From Rhizobium sp. AAP43 (lineage in GTDB: Bacteria > Pseudomonadota > Alphaproteobacteria > Rhizobiales > Rhizobiaceae), in the NCBI RefSeq assembly GCF_001296045.1, contig NZ_LJHS01000008.1, positions 16,388 through 80,387 on the forward strand: a stretch of 64,000 nucleotides of DNA. The letters are read 5' to 3'. Each line of letters starts with the position of its first letter. Position 1 is the first letter of the stretch. The notes below the pieces were generated by a model. That model did not search any database. It saw only the letters and a list, made by a program, of their open reading frames with translations, and was not told the DNA's origin. Of the stretch, positions 55,303-63,957 are shown piece by piece. Both the position numbers and the translations under genes were made by a program.

Positions 55303-56442
55303 ATGAACGATACGCGAAATTTTCCGGGATTATCGGGTTTTGTGGCGCGCGAAATCGATGAGGTGGACTGGTCTGCGACCTCCCTCGGCCCGATAGAGCA
55401 CTGGCCGGCCGCGCTGAAGACGACGGTAAGGCTCGTGCTGTCGTCGCGCCAGCCCATGTGCTTCTGGTGGGGCGATGAGCTCCTGCAGTTTCACAATGAT
55501 GCTTATCTTCCCATGCTTGAAGGGCGTGCGAATAGTGCCCTCGGCCAGCCCTTCCGAAAGTATTGGGCTGATGTCTGGGACGGCGTGGAACCCTTTGTGA
55601 GCAAAGCTTTGGCCGGCGAGGGGACCTGGATGGAGGATCTGCCTCTCCAGATGATCCGCAACGGTGTACCCGTTCCAACCTATTGGACCTTTTCCTACAG
55701 CCCCATCTACGACGACGACGGCGAAATCGCCGGTCTCCTCAATGTCGTGACGGAAAAGACCGCTGCCATCGCCGATCGGCAGGCCCTCGAACAGGCCTAT
55801 CTCGAAGCGCAGAACCATCTGGTCGAGCAGGAGCGGCACGAGGAAGAGCTGAAACTGCTCAACCGCGAACTGGCGCACCGGATGAAGAACACGCTGGCCA
55901 TGGTCCAGTCGATCATCAGTCAGAGCCTGCGCGGTGCAACCTCCATACCCGAAGCGGCCGCCACCATCGGCGCGCGCATCCAGACGCTCGCCAAGGCCCA
56001 GGACGTCCTGACTGGAATGAGTGTCACCGCAGCCGAAATCACGGCGATTGCCAAGACGGCGGTTGCGCCCCACGTCGACGGCGAGGAACGGATCAAGATT
56101 GAAGGCCCCAAGGTCTATCTTTCCGCGCAGCAGGCGCTCGGCCTCTCGCTCGCGATCCATGAACTCGCCACCAATGCGACGAAATACGGCGCGCTGTCGG
56201 CACCGCAGGGGCGTGTCCACATGACCTGGGGGCAGTTGCCTGACAGCGGTTTCACCTTCGACTGGCGCGAAAGCGGCGGCCCGTATGTCGTCGAACCCAC
56301 CCGGCGCGGCTTCGGCTCGCGTTTGACCGAGCGTGTCGTCTCTGATCTGTTTCAAGGTCAGGCCGGGATCCGCTTCCAGCCGGAAGGGGTCTCCTTCTCT
56401 CTGGTCGGCAAACTCCAGCAGGCGGCAGATCTCGACGGTTAA
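55303..56442 (+). CDS. HWE-family sensor histidine kinase
   Basis: A 379-residue soluble kinase. A PAS-like N-terminal part (about 25-155, WWGDELLQFHNDAYLPML, then YWTFSYSPIYDDDGEIAGLLNVVTE) is followed by a short coiled coil, the phosphoacceptor His192 (NRELAHRMKNTL), the N box Asn291 and the W321-x-E323 motif that names the family. HWE kinases in alphaproteobacteria often feed general stress response regulators. No response regulator, sigma factor or anti-anti-sigma gene is adjacent. The start is ATG 55303. Confidence 0.93.
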   Translation: MNDTRNFPGLSGFVAREIDEVDWSATSLGPIEHWPAALKTTVRLVLSSRQPMCFWWGDELLQFHNDAYLPMLEGRANSALGQPFRKYWADVWDGVEPFVSKALAGEGTWMEDLPLQMIRNGVPVPTYWTFSYSPIYDDDGEIAGLLNVVTEKTAAIADRQALEQAYLEAQNHLVEQERHEEELKLLNRELAHRMKNTLAMVQSIISQSLRGATSIPEAAATIGARIQTLAKAQDVLTGMSVTAAEITAIAKTAVAPHVDGEERIKIEGPKVYLSAQQALGLSLAIHELATNATKYGALSAPQGRVHMTWGQLPDSGFTFDWRESGGPYVVEPTRRGFGSRLTERVVSDLFQGQAGIRFQPEGVSFSLVGKLQQAADLDG

Positions 56443-56544
56443 GCACAAGCGTCCGTCGATACGGGTGCAGGACGCCCGCGTCAGACGCTTGACCCTCGCG
56501 CCCGCTCATGGCACCAGACGGGCCGAAACCGACAGCCAAAGCGG

Positions 56545-57513
56545 ATGGATAACCCGATGACCACGCCCCTTGCCCCGCACATGGACCCCAAGCGCTCGTT
56601 CCAGGCGCTGATCCTGACGTTGCACGCCTATTGGGCGGACAAGGGTTGCGCGGTCCTGCAGCCCTACGACATGGAAGTCGGCGCTGGCACCTTCCATCCG
56701 GCCACCACCCTGCGAGCCCTCGGCCCGAAACCGTGGAAGGCAGCCTATGTTCAGCCCTCGCGCCGCCCGTCGGATGGCCGTTACGGCGAAAACCCGAACC
56801 GCCTGCAGCACTACTACCAGTATCAGGTGATCCTGAAGCCGAACCCGTCCAATCTGCAGGAACTCTATCTCGGTTCCCTGAAGGCTATCGGCCTCGATCC
56901 GTTGCTGCATGATGTGCGTTTCGTTGAGGACGACTGGGAAAGCCCGACGCTGGGCGCCTGGGGCCTCGGCTGGGAATGCTGGTGCGATGGCATGGAAGTC
57001 TCGCAGTTCACCTATTTCCAGCAGGTCTGTGGCATCGAATGCTCCCCCGTTGCCGGTGAGCTGACCTATGGTCTCGAGCGCCTCGCCATGTATGTCCAGG
57101 GCGTCGACAATGTCTATGACCTGAACTTCAACGGTCGCGAAGGCGAGGAGAAGATCTCCTATGGCGACGTCTTCCTGCAGGCCGAGCAGGAATATTCCCG
57201 CCACAACTTCGAATTTGCCGACACGGATATGCTGCATCGCCACTTCATCGATGCCGAGAAGGAATGCCAGGCGCTTCTTGCCGCCGGCGCACCGACCGAC
57301 AACGACAATCAGCGCCTGCACAAATGCGTCTTCCCGGCCTATGACCAGTGCATCAAGGCAAGCCACGTCTTCAACCTGCTCGACGCCCGTGGCGTCATCT
57401 CGGTTACCGAACGCCAGGCCTATATTGGCCGGGTGCGCGCGCTCGCCAAGGCTTGCGGCGAGGCCTTCCTGATGACCGACGCGGGTGGCATCAACTTCGG
57501 CAAGGTCGCCTGA
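56545..57513 (+). CDS. glyQ: Glycine--tRNA ligase subunit alpha
   Basis: A 322-residue alpha subunit of the bacterial (alpha-beta)2 GlyRS, class II. Motifs: [31 protein letters not shown] at the start, [27 protein letters not shown], and the [21 protein letters not shown] segment. ATG 56545 or 56557 can be the start. The beta subunit gene glyS is not found downstream within the window, where it usually lies nearby; a minus-strand two-component pair occupies the place. Confidence 0.96.
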   Translation: MDNPMTTPLAPHMDPKRSFQALILTLHAYWADKGCAVLQPYDMEVGAGTFHPATTLRALGPKPWKAAYVQPSRRPSDGRYGENPNRLQHYYQYQVILKPNPSNLQELYLGSLKAIGLDPLLHDVRFVEDDWESPTLGAWGLGWECWCDGMEVSQFTYFQQVCGIECSPVAGELTYGLERLAMYVQGVDNVYDLNFNGREGEEKISYGDVFLQAEQEYSRHNFEFADTDMLHRHFIDAEKECQALLAAGAPTDNDNQRLHKCVFPAYDQCIKASHVFNLLDARGVISVTERQAYIGRVRALAKACGEAFLMTDAGGINFGKVA

Positions 57514-57514
57514 C

Positions 57515-57916
57515 CTAGAAAGCCAGACCTGCCGAGACGCGGTTCTCGATCCGCACCACCAGGCCCTGGATCTTCGCCATGAGAATGTCGAAGTCCACGG
57601 GCTTCGTCAGGTAACTCTCAGCACCGGCGCTCAAGCCTTCGATCAGCTTGTCCCTGTCTGAGAGGGCGGTGAGGAAGAGGAACGGGGTGTTCGAGAATTG
57701 CGGATGATTGATCTGCAATTCGCCGAGCATCGAAATGCCATCCATTTCCGGCATGGTGATGTCGGAGATGACGATGTCGGGCTGTTGGCGCAGAATGATA
57801 TCAAGCCCTTCACGGCCGTTCTCCGCTTGCAGGACCTTCAGTCCCGCGTCCTCCAACTCCTCGGCGATCAGTTCACGCACGTCCCTTTCGTCTTCTATGC
57901 ACAAAACAGTGATCAT
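57515..57916 (-). CDS. CheY-like single-domain response regulator
   Basis: A 133-residue receiver with acid pocket E8-D9, phosphoacceptor Asp52 (VISDITMP), switch Thr83 and Lys105. No output domain is attached. It begins 27 bases after the kinase gene and is probably its partner. Its stop codon is one base past the glyQ stop, the two genes being convergent. Confidence 0.93.
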   Translation of the reverse strand: MITVLCIEDERDVRELIAEELEDAGLKVLQAENGREGLDIILRQQPDIVISDITMPEMDGISMLGELQINHPQFSNTPFLFLTALSDRDKLIEGLSAGAESYLTKPVDFDILMAKIQGLVVRIENRVSAGLAF

Positions 57917-57943
57917 GGCTCACTCGCTTTCCGCCCTTGGGCG

Positions 57944-59956
57944 CTATGCGGCGTTGACGGTCGCCGCCTCCGTTTGAACGTTTGACTGTGGTCCAGCGAC
58001 AGGCAGCACCATGGTGAATGTGGTGCCCTTGCCACGCCGGCTTTCGATGAAGATGTCGCCGTCATGCAGGTTGACGATCTGCTTGACCAGCGAAAGGCCA
58101 ATACCGGTGCCGGCAATGCCGGTTGACGTCCGGGCCCTGAAGTAGGGTTGGAACAATTTCGGAATATCCTCAGGGTCGATTCCGATGCCCTCATCGCGGA
58201 CAGAGAGGAAAACATGCTCCTCTTCCTGCCAGCCTGTTATGTGAATGTCGTGGGCACGGGGCGCGTACTTGACGGCGTTCGACAACAGGTTGGTGATGAC
58301 CTGGGAGATCGCCAGTGCATCGCAGCGGATGGCCACGGGCAGCCCCGTCAGATCTGTCTCGAAGCGGTGGTGCTGGGCCGAGAGCTTCTGCCGCTTGATC
58401 GCCTGTTCGATCAGCTTGTGCAGCGAGCACTCGACGAGCATCAGTTCCACCTTGCCGGTATCCATCCGGCCCGCAGACAGGAAGCTTTCCATCAGCTCGA
58501 CCATGCGGGATACCGAGGATCGGATCAGTTGCGTTTTTTCACCCAGAAAGGCGCCTTCGACCTCGCCCTTTTTCCGCTGCAGTCGCTGTGCTGCGCCATC
58601 GATGATCGCAAGCGGCGTGCGGAATTCGTGGCTCGTCATCGAGACGAACTGCCGCTGCATCGCGTTGATATTTCTCTCCTTCTCGAGCGCCTCCTCCAGT
58701 GCTGCCGCCTGAGCCTCGATCTCGGCCGTCCTTTGCCGAACCGTCGCTTCCAGCTCGTCACGATTGCGGATCAGGTCGTTCTCCGCCTGCTTGCGCAGGG
58801 TAATGTCGGTATAGCTCAAGACATAACCGCCGCTGGTCAGGGGCTCTGAATGCACAGCAAGCACCTTTCCGCTCGCCCTTTCGCGCTCGAAACCATAGGG
58901 AAGCCCAAGCTCTGCCTGTTCGACCCGTTCGCGCACCATGGCCTCGAGATCGCCGTCGCCATATTCGCCGCGCATGGCGTTGTAGCGAAGAATATCCTCG
59001 AACTTTGAGCCTGGCGGGAACAGCTCCGGCGGAATGTTCATCAGGTCATAAAGCCGATGATTGGCCATCAGCAGCCGCGAGCGGCCATCGAAGACGCCGA
59101 TTCCGCCCGGAATGGCATCGAAGACCTGCTCGAGCAAGCCGAATGCCTTGCGCTGATCGGCAAGAGCAATCGCCACCTCGGCAAAGATATCGCGATCTTC
59201 GGCCTTGATCCGCCACACATGGACCTTGACCGGATAGACGGTGCCATTGCGCCGCCTGTGATGAGCTTCGAAACAAACCTTGTTGGCCTCTCCGTCCACC
59301 AGGGGACGGATATGCGCGCGATAGTCAGCCTCGCTCATGTCCATCTTGATCTCTGCGGGGGTAAGCCGCGCCAGGGCCGCCATGTTATGACCCGTACGCA
59401 CACTGGCGGTCCCATTTGCGCGGATGATGGACAGTGTCAGCGGATCGAAGACGTAGATCTCATCCGTCGACAATTCGACCATGTCGATTAGAGCGCAGCT
59501 TGTCCCGTGGCGATGAATCACCACATGCGCGATTTCATGCGTAAGATCGGCCAGGATCGACAGTTTCTCGGCACTCATCCGCCGGGCAGTGCGGCCAAAA
59601 TAGAGCACTGTTCCGAACATTTCTCCGCCGTCTCGCCGGCTCAGCGGTATCTGGTACAGAAAGCCGCGGCTGCGTCCCGCCGTCATCCAGGCAAGATCTT
59701 CGTCCTCACCCAATTCGAGTGGCAGCGGTACATCATCCGCCTGGCAGACGTGAAAGAGACGCATCCGACCATTGTCTTGATTGCGGAGATAGATGGCAGC
59801 GACCGGCGAAAGGCTGAATTCGCCGACGCTGGTCATCACGTTCAACATGTCGTTCAGCGTCTCTCCCAGCCGACGTTCAGGGATTGCTGCACGCAGAATC
59901 TCACGATCGGCGACGAGTGCCCAGATGGGGAATCTGTTCCAGGTCAATGGCTGCAT
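57944..59956 (-). CDS. Multi-PAS sensor histidine kinase
   Basis: A soluble 670-residue kinase with no membrane helix. An N-terminal GAF-like region (about 10-140) is followed by a PAS domain (about 150-265), a second PAS (about 270-385), a coiled coil, HisKA with the motif TSHEFRTPLA near residue 440, and a HATPase domain (NLLSNAVKYAP, DEGIGIDPED, GTGIGLSL). The start is ATG 59956; a GTG four codons earlier is possible. It is cotranscribed with the CheY-like regulator downstream. Confidence 0.92.
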   Translation of the reverse strand: MQPLTWNRFPIWALVADREILRAAIPERRLGETLNDMLNVMTSVGEFSLSPVAAIYLRNQDNGRMRLFHVCQADDVPLPLELGEDEDLAWMTAGRSRGFLYQIPLSRRDGGEMFGTVLYFGRTARRMSAEKLSILADLTHEIAHVVIHRHGTSCALIDMVELSTDEIYVFDPLTLSIIRANGTASVRTGHNMAALARLTPAEIKMDMSEADYRAHIRPLVDGEANKVCFEAHHRRRNGTVYPVKVHVWRIKAEDRDIFAEVAIALADQRKAFGLLEQVFDAIPGGIGVFDGRSRLLMANHRLYDLMNIPPELFPPGSKFEDILRYNAMRGEYGDGDLEAMVRERVEQAELGLPYGFERERASGKVLAVHSEPLTSGGYVLSYTDITLRKQAENDLIRNRDELEATVRQRTAEIEAQAAALEEALEKERNINAMQRQFVSMTSHEFRTPLAIIDGAAQRLQRKKGEVEGAFLGEKTQLIRSSVSRMVELMESFLSAGRMDTGKVELMLVECSLHKLIEQAIKRQKLSAQHHRFETDLTGLPVAIRCDALAISQVITNLLSNAVKYAPRAHDIHITGWQEEEHVFLSVRDEGIGIDPEDIPKLFQPYFRARTSTGIAGTGIGLSLVKQIVNLHDGDIFIESRRGKGTTFTMVLPVAGPQSNVQTEAATVNAA

Positions 59957-60160
59957 AGGCGGCCCCACGAAGGTTCTTGAATTAATACATTAGGATCTGC
60001 AAATTAATGAGATGATTACCGGTTGTTTAGAATTGCGGATATTCGCGTTTTCACGAGACACCGCCGACGCTGACAAACCACGACAGCATGGTTTGGCCGG
60101 GGTTTTCATCGCTGAAATATGCTGTAACGTCGGCGCAATTCTGAAGGAGGACGCCGTTCC

Positions 60161-60712
60161 ATGTTCACGACACTCGCCATTCTCGTTGCCGTCGGCGCTT
60201 ACCTCGTCTTCGTTTACAACGGCCTCGTCAAATCCCGGCAGATGGCGGAGGAAGCATGGTCAGGCATCGACGTGCAGCTGAAACGCCGCGCCGACTTGAT
60301 CCCCAATCTGATCGAGACGGTGAAGGGCTATGCCGGCCATGAAAAGGCAACGCTGGAGAGCGTCATCGAGCTGCGCAACCGTGCCCAGGCGGTGCCATCA
60401 GGTGATGTCGCCGGTCGTGCCGCCGCCGAAGGCCTGTTGGGGGCCGCGCTCGGCAAGATCATCGCACTCGCGGAAGCCTATCCGGATCTGAAGGCCAACC
60501 AGAACTTTGCCGAATTGCAGCGCTCGCTGGAAACCATCGAGGGCGAGATCCAGATGTCCCGCCGTTATTACAATGGTGCGGCCCGCGATCTGAACGTCAA
60601 GGTCGAGAGCTTCCCCTCCAACCTCGTCGCTGGCCAGTTCGGCTTCTCGAAGAAGCCCTATTTCGAGATTGCCAACGAGGCCGACCGTGCGGTACCGACG
60701 GTCAAGTTCTGA
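60161..60712 (+). CDS. LemA family protein
   Basis: A 183-residue membrane protein: one N-terminal helix (LAILVAVGAYLVFVYNGLV), then a four-helix bundle with the family motif AEEAWSGIDVQLKRRADLIPNLIETVKGYAGHEK. LemA domains are of unknown function and often pair with TPM or DUF2207 proteins. Start ATG 60161 has GAAGGAGG upstream. The next gene is aroA, 37 bases downstream, an unusual neighbour. Confidence 0.93.
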   Translation: MFTTLAILVAVGAYLVFVYNGLVKSRQMAEEAWSGIDVQLKRRADLIPNLIETVKGYAGHEKATLESVIELRNRAQAVPSGDVAGRAAAEGLLGAALGKIIALAEAYPDLKANQNFAELQRSLETIEGEIQMSRRYYNGAARDLNVKVESFPSNLVAGQFGFSKKPYFEIANEADRAVPTVKF

Positions 60713-60749
60713 CGTCCTTCGGCAGATATACCTTTAGAGACTGAGATCA

Positions 60750-62015
60750 ATGACGACTGACAGTGTGACCATCCTTCCGCCCACCCATGCCCTGACCGGC
60801 AAGGTGAGCCCTCCGGGTTCGAAATCCATCACCAATCGCGCCCTGCTGCTTGCTGGTCTCGCCAAGGGCACGAGCCGGCTGACCGGCGCGCTGAAAAGCG
60901 ATGACACCCGCTATATGGCCGAAGCCCTTCGCCAGATGGGCGTGACCGTCGAGGAGCCGGATGCGACCACTTTCGTCGTCACCAGTTCCGCCGAACTGAA
61001 GGCACCAGCAGCCCCGCTCTTCCTCGGCAATGCCGGTACGGCCACCCGTTTCCTGACGGCAGCGCTGGCGCTCGGTCAGGGCCGCTACGTCGTCGACGGC
61101 GACGAGCATATGCGCAAGCGCCCGATCAAGCCGCTGGTCGAAGCGCTGAAGTCGCTGGGTGTCGCCATCGAGAGCCCCACCGGCTGCCCGCCGGTGACGA
61201 TCGATGCCACGGGCCGTTTTGAGAAGAACCACGTCATCATCGATGCCGGCCTTTCCAGCCAGTATGTCTCGGCTCTCCAGATGGCCGCGGCCTGCGGTTC
61301 CGAGCCGTTCACCATCGAGCTTGCCGGTGCCGATATCGGCGCCCGCGGTTACATCGACCTGACGATGTCTGCCATGCGTGCATTCGGCGCCAAGGTTGAG
61401 CAGCCGACGCCGGCCTCTTGGGTCATCCAGCCGACCGGCTATACCGCAACCGATTTCCAAATCGAGCCGGATGCCTCCGCGGCCACCTATCTCTGGGGCG
61501 CCGAAGTGCTGACCAAGGGCCAGATCGACATCGGCACGCCGTCTGACGCTTTCACCCAGCCGGATGCCAAGGCCTATGACGTGATCGCGCAGTTCCCGCA
61601 CATGCCCGCCGTCATCGATGGCAGCCAGATGCAGGATGCGATCCCGACGATTGCCGTTCTCGCTGCGTTTAACGAGACGCCGGTGCGTTTCGTCGGCATC
61701 GAGAACCTGCGCGTCAAGGAATGCGATCGCATCCGCGCCGTCTCGACCGGCCTCAACAACATCCGCGAGGGCCTGGCCAAGGAGGAAGGCGACGACCTGC
61801 TCGTGGCCTCCGATCCGTCGCTTGTCGGCCAGTCGCTGCCGGCCGAGATCGACACCTTCGCCGATCACCGCATCGCCATGAGCTTTGCACTCGCGGGTCT
61901 CAAGATCCGCGACATCACCATTCTCGACCCTGGTTGCGTGGCCAAAACCTACCCCGGCTATTGGGATGCGCTCGCCTCGCTTGGCGTCGACCTCGTCAGG
62001 AACGACAAGAAATGA
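60750..62015 (+). CDS. aroA: 3-phosphoshikimate 1-carboxyvinyltransferase (EPSP synthase)
   Basis: A 421-residue enzyme that joins PEP and shikimate-3-phosphate in aromatic amino acid synthesis. Motifs: PGSKSITNRALLLAGL (Lys25 region), the glyphosate/PEP-site loop LGNAGTATRFLTAA with Gly96, Thr97, Arg100 and Phe101, and RVKECDRI, plus the FADHRIAMS segment. By the SSQYVSALQMAAA motif it is closer to class I than to the CP4-like class II of many rhizobia. It overlaps the next gene by four bases and follows lemA, so it is in an odd operon. A second aroA elsewhere cannot be excluded. Confidence 0.95.
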   Translation: MTTDSVTILPPTHALTGKVSPPGSKSITNRALLLAGLAKGTSRLTGALKSDDTRYMAEALRQMGVTVEEPDATTFVVTSSAELKAPAAPLFLGNAGTATRFLTAALALGQGRYVVDGDEHMRKRPIKPLVEALKSLGVAIESPTGCPPVTIDATGRFEKNHVIIDAGLSSQYVSALQMAAACGSEPFTIELAGADIGARGYIDLTMSAMRAFGAKVEQPTPASWVIQPTGYTATDFQIEPDASAATYLWGAEVLTKGQIDIGTPSDAFTQPDAKAYDVIAQFPHMPAVIDGSQMQDAIPTIAVLAAFNETPVRFVGIENLRVKECDRIRAVSTGLNNIREGLAKEEGDDLLVASDPSLVGQSLPAEIDTFADHRIAMSFALAGLKIRDITILDPGCVAKTYPGYWDALASLGVDLVRNDKK

Positions 62016-63952
62016 CATTGCTCCTTCGCCTGTGCTCCGCGTTCCTTCTCCTTCTCTGGATGGCATGCGGCGCGCAGGCTGAGGAGGTCATTCGCGACTA
62101 CCACGCCGATATCGCCGTTGCCGCTGACGCCTCGATCGAGGTAACCGAGACGATTACGGTCGAGGCGGAGGGAAACAACATCAAGCGCGGCATCTTCCGC
62201 GACTTCCCGCTCTATGCCCTGGACCAGAAGGGCTTTCGCCGCGAGGTCGATTTTGAGCTGATCTCGGTCGAACGTGATGGGCAGCCGGAAAACCACCGCA
62301 CCGAGAGCATAACTGGCGGCATCCGCATCTACACCGGCTCGGCCGACGTGTTTTTGCGTCCCGGTGAATACACCTACAAGATCACCTACCGCACCGGCCG
62401 CCAGATCCGCTATTTCGATGACCACGACGAACTCTACTGGAACACCACCGGCAATGGCTGGATGTTCTCGATCAAGCGTGCCCGCGCGACAGTGACCCTG
62501 CCGGGCAATGCCGTGCCGACGAAAACCACCTATTTCACTGGCGCGATGGGCTCCGATGCGCAGAACGCCCGAGAGGTGCCGGGCTCGAACGGTCTGGAAT
62601 TTGAAACCACACGCCCGCTCGGCCCCCAGGAAGGCTTTACCATTGTCCTCGGCTTCGCCAAGGGCCTCGTTGCTGCCCCATCGGCGGAAGATGGCGTCTG
62701 GTGGTTCCTGCGCGACAATCTGAACCTGATCATCGCGGGCGTTGGCCTTCTCCTCGTCTCGCTCTATTACCTGCGCTCCTGGTTCGCCGTCGGCCGCGAC
62801 CCGGCAAAAGGTGTCGTGGTGCCGCGCTGGGATGCGCCGGATGGCCTCTCTCCAGCGTTGGTCAACTACATAGACAACAAGGGCTTTTCCGGTGGCGGCT
62901 GGACGGCGCTGTCGGCCTCGGCGCTCGATCTCGCCGTCAAAGGTTACGTCGAACTCGATGACCTCGATACCGGCATCACCATCCGCCGGACGAAAAAGGC
63001 GATCGACGGCATGCTCGAAGCCGGACAGGCGCGGCTGATCAAGGAAATCCCGTCGGCGGGTGATGAACTGATCATCGACAAGGAAAACGGCAAACGCGTT
63101 CAGACGGTTGGCTCGGCCTTTCGCGCAGCGATCGAGAAGGAACACCGCAACAAATACTACAAGGCAAACGCCGGCTATATCAGCTTCGGCATCGCCATGT
63201 CCGTCGCCATCATCCTCGCCCTGTTCGTCTTCGGCACGCTGGATGAAGATATCTATGCCCTGATGCTGGTGCCGACCTTCTTTTCGATCTTCTTCGGCAC
63301 CTTCACCGTCGGCCTGGTCAAGATGTTCAAGAGCAGCCGCTCTCTGTTCAGCAAGATCATCTCCATCGTGGCACTTGCCTTCATCGGCTTCGTGGCGCTG
63401 TCAACCATGGGCCTGATGCTGCTCTCGATGTGGATGGACCTGGAGCAGACGCATCAGATTCCGCTTCTGCTCGCATTCGGCGGTATCCTGCTCGTCAACA
63501 TTCTCTTCCTCTTCCTGATGGGCGCGCCGACCCCTCTCGGCCGAAAGCTGATGGACGGCATCGAGGGTTTGAAGATCTACCTGACACTTGCCGAACAGGA
63601 CCGCATGAACATGGCAGGCGCGCCCACCATGTCGCCCAGCCACTTCGAAAAGCTCTTGCCCTATGCGGTCTCGCTCGGGCTTGAAAAGCCCTGGTCGCAG
63701 ACCTTTGAAACCTGGCTCGCCACGGCCGCGGCAGGTGCTGCGGCCGCCGCCTACAGCCCGACATGGTATCACGGCAGCAATCCCGGCGGCTTCGGTGATC
63801 GCATCGGCGGTTTCTCGTCGTCCATGGCCTCAACCATCGCCTCCACCATCCCAACCCCACCGCCTTCCAGTTCGTCTTCCTCTTCCTCGTCAGGCTTCTC
63901 CGGGGGCTCCTCGGGCGGCGGCGGTGGCGGTGGTGGCGGGGGAGGGTGGTAG
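62012..63952 (+). CDS. DUF2207 domain membrane protein with poly-Gly tail
   Basis: A 646-residue exported membrane protein: a signal peptide of about 20 residues (ACGAQA), a DUF2207 beta-sandwich (about 25-205), a first membrane helix near 230-250, a cytoplasmic PRWDAPDGLSPALVNYI domain (about 270-375), further hydrophobic helices near 390-500, then a tail. The last 90 residues are low complexity: an Ala-rich stretch, a run of Ser, then Gly-rich blocks and a final Trp. The start overlaps the aroA stop (ATGA). DUF2207 often associates with LemA, encoded two genes upstream. Confidence 0.92.
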   Translation: MTLLLRLCSAFLLLLWMACGAQAEEVIRDYHADIAVAADASIEVTETITVEAEGNNIKRGIFRDFPLYALDQKGFRREVDFELISVERDGQPENHRTESITGGIRIYTGSADVFLRPGEYTYKITYRTGRQIRYFDDHDELYWNTTGNGWMFSIKRARATVTLPGNAVPTKTTYFTGAMGSDAQNAREVPGSNGLEFETTRPLGPQEGFTIVLGFAKGLVAAPSAEDGVWWFLRDNLNLIIAGVGLLLVSLYYLRSWFAVGRDPAKGVVVPRWDAPDGLSPALVNYIDNKGFSGGGWTALSASALDLAVKGYVELDDLDTGITIRRTKKAIDGMLEAGQARLIKEIPSAGDELIIDKENGKRVQTVGSAFRAAIEKEHRNKYYKANAGYISFGIAMSVAIILALFVFGTLDEDIYALMLVPTFFSIFFGTFTVGLVKMFKSSRSLFSKIISIVALAFIGFVALSTMGLMLLSMWMDLEQTHQIPLLLAFGGILLVNILFLFLMGAPTPLGRKLMDGIEGLKIYLTLAEQDRMNMAGAPTMSPSHFEKLLPYAVSLGLEKPWSQTFETWLATAAAGAAAAAYSPTWYHGSNPGGFGDRIGGFSSSMASTIASTIPTPPPSSSSSSSSSGFSGGSSGGGGGGGGGGGW

Positions 63953-63957
63953 GCCTC

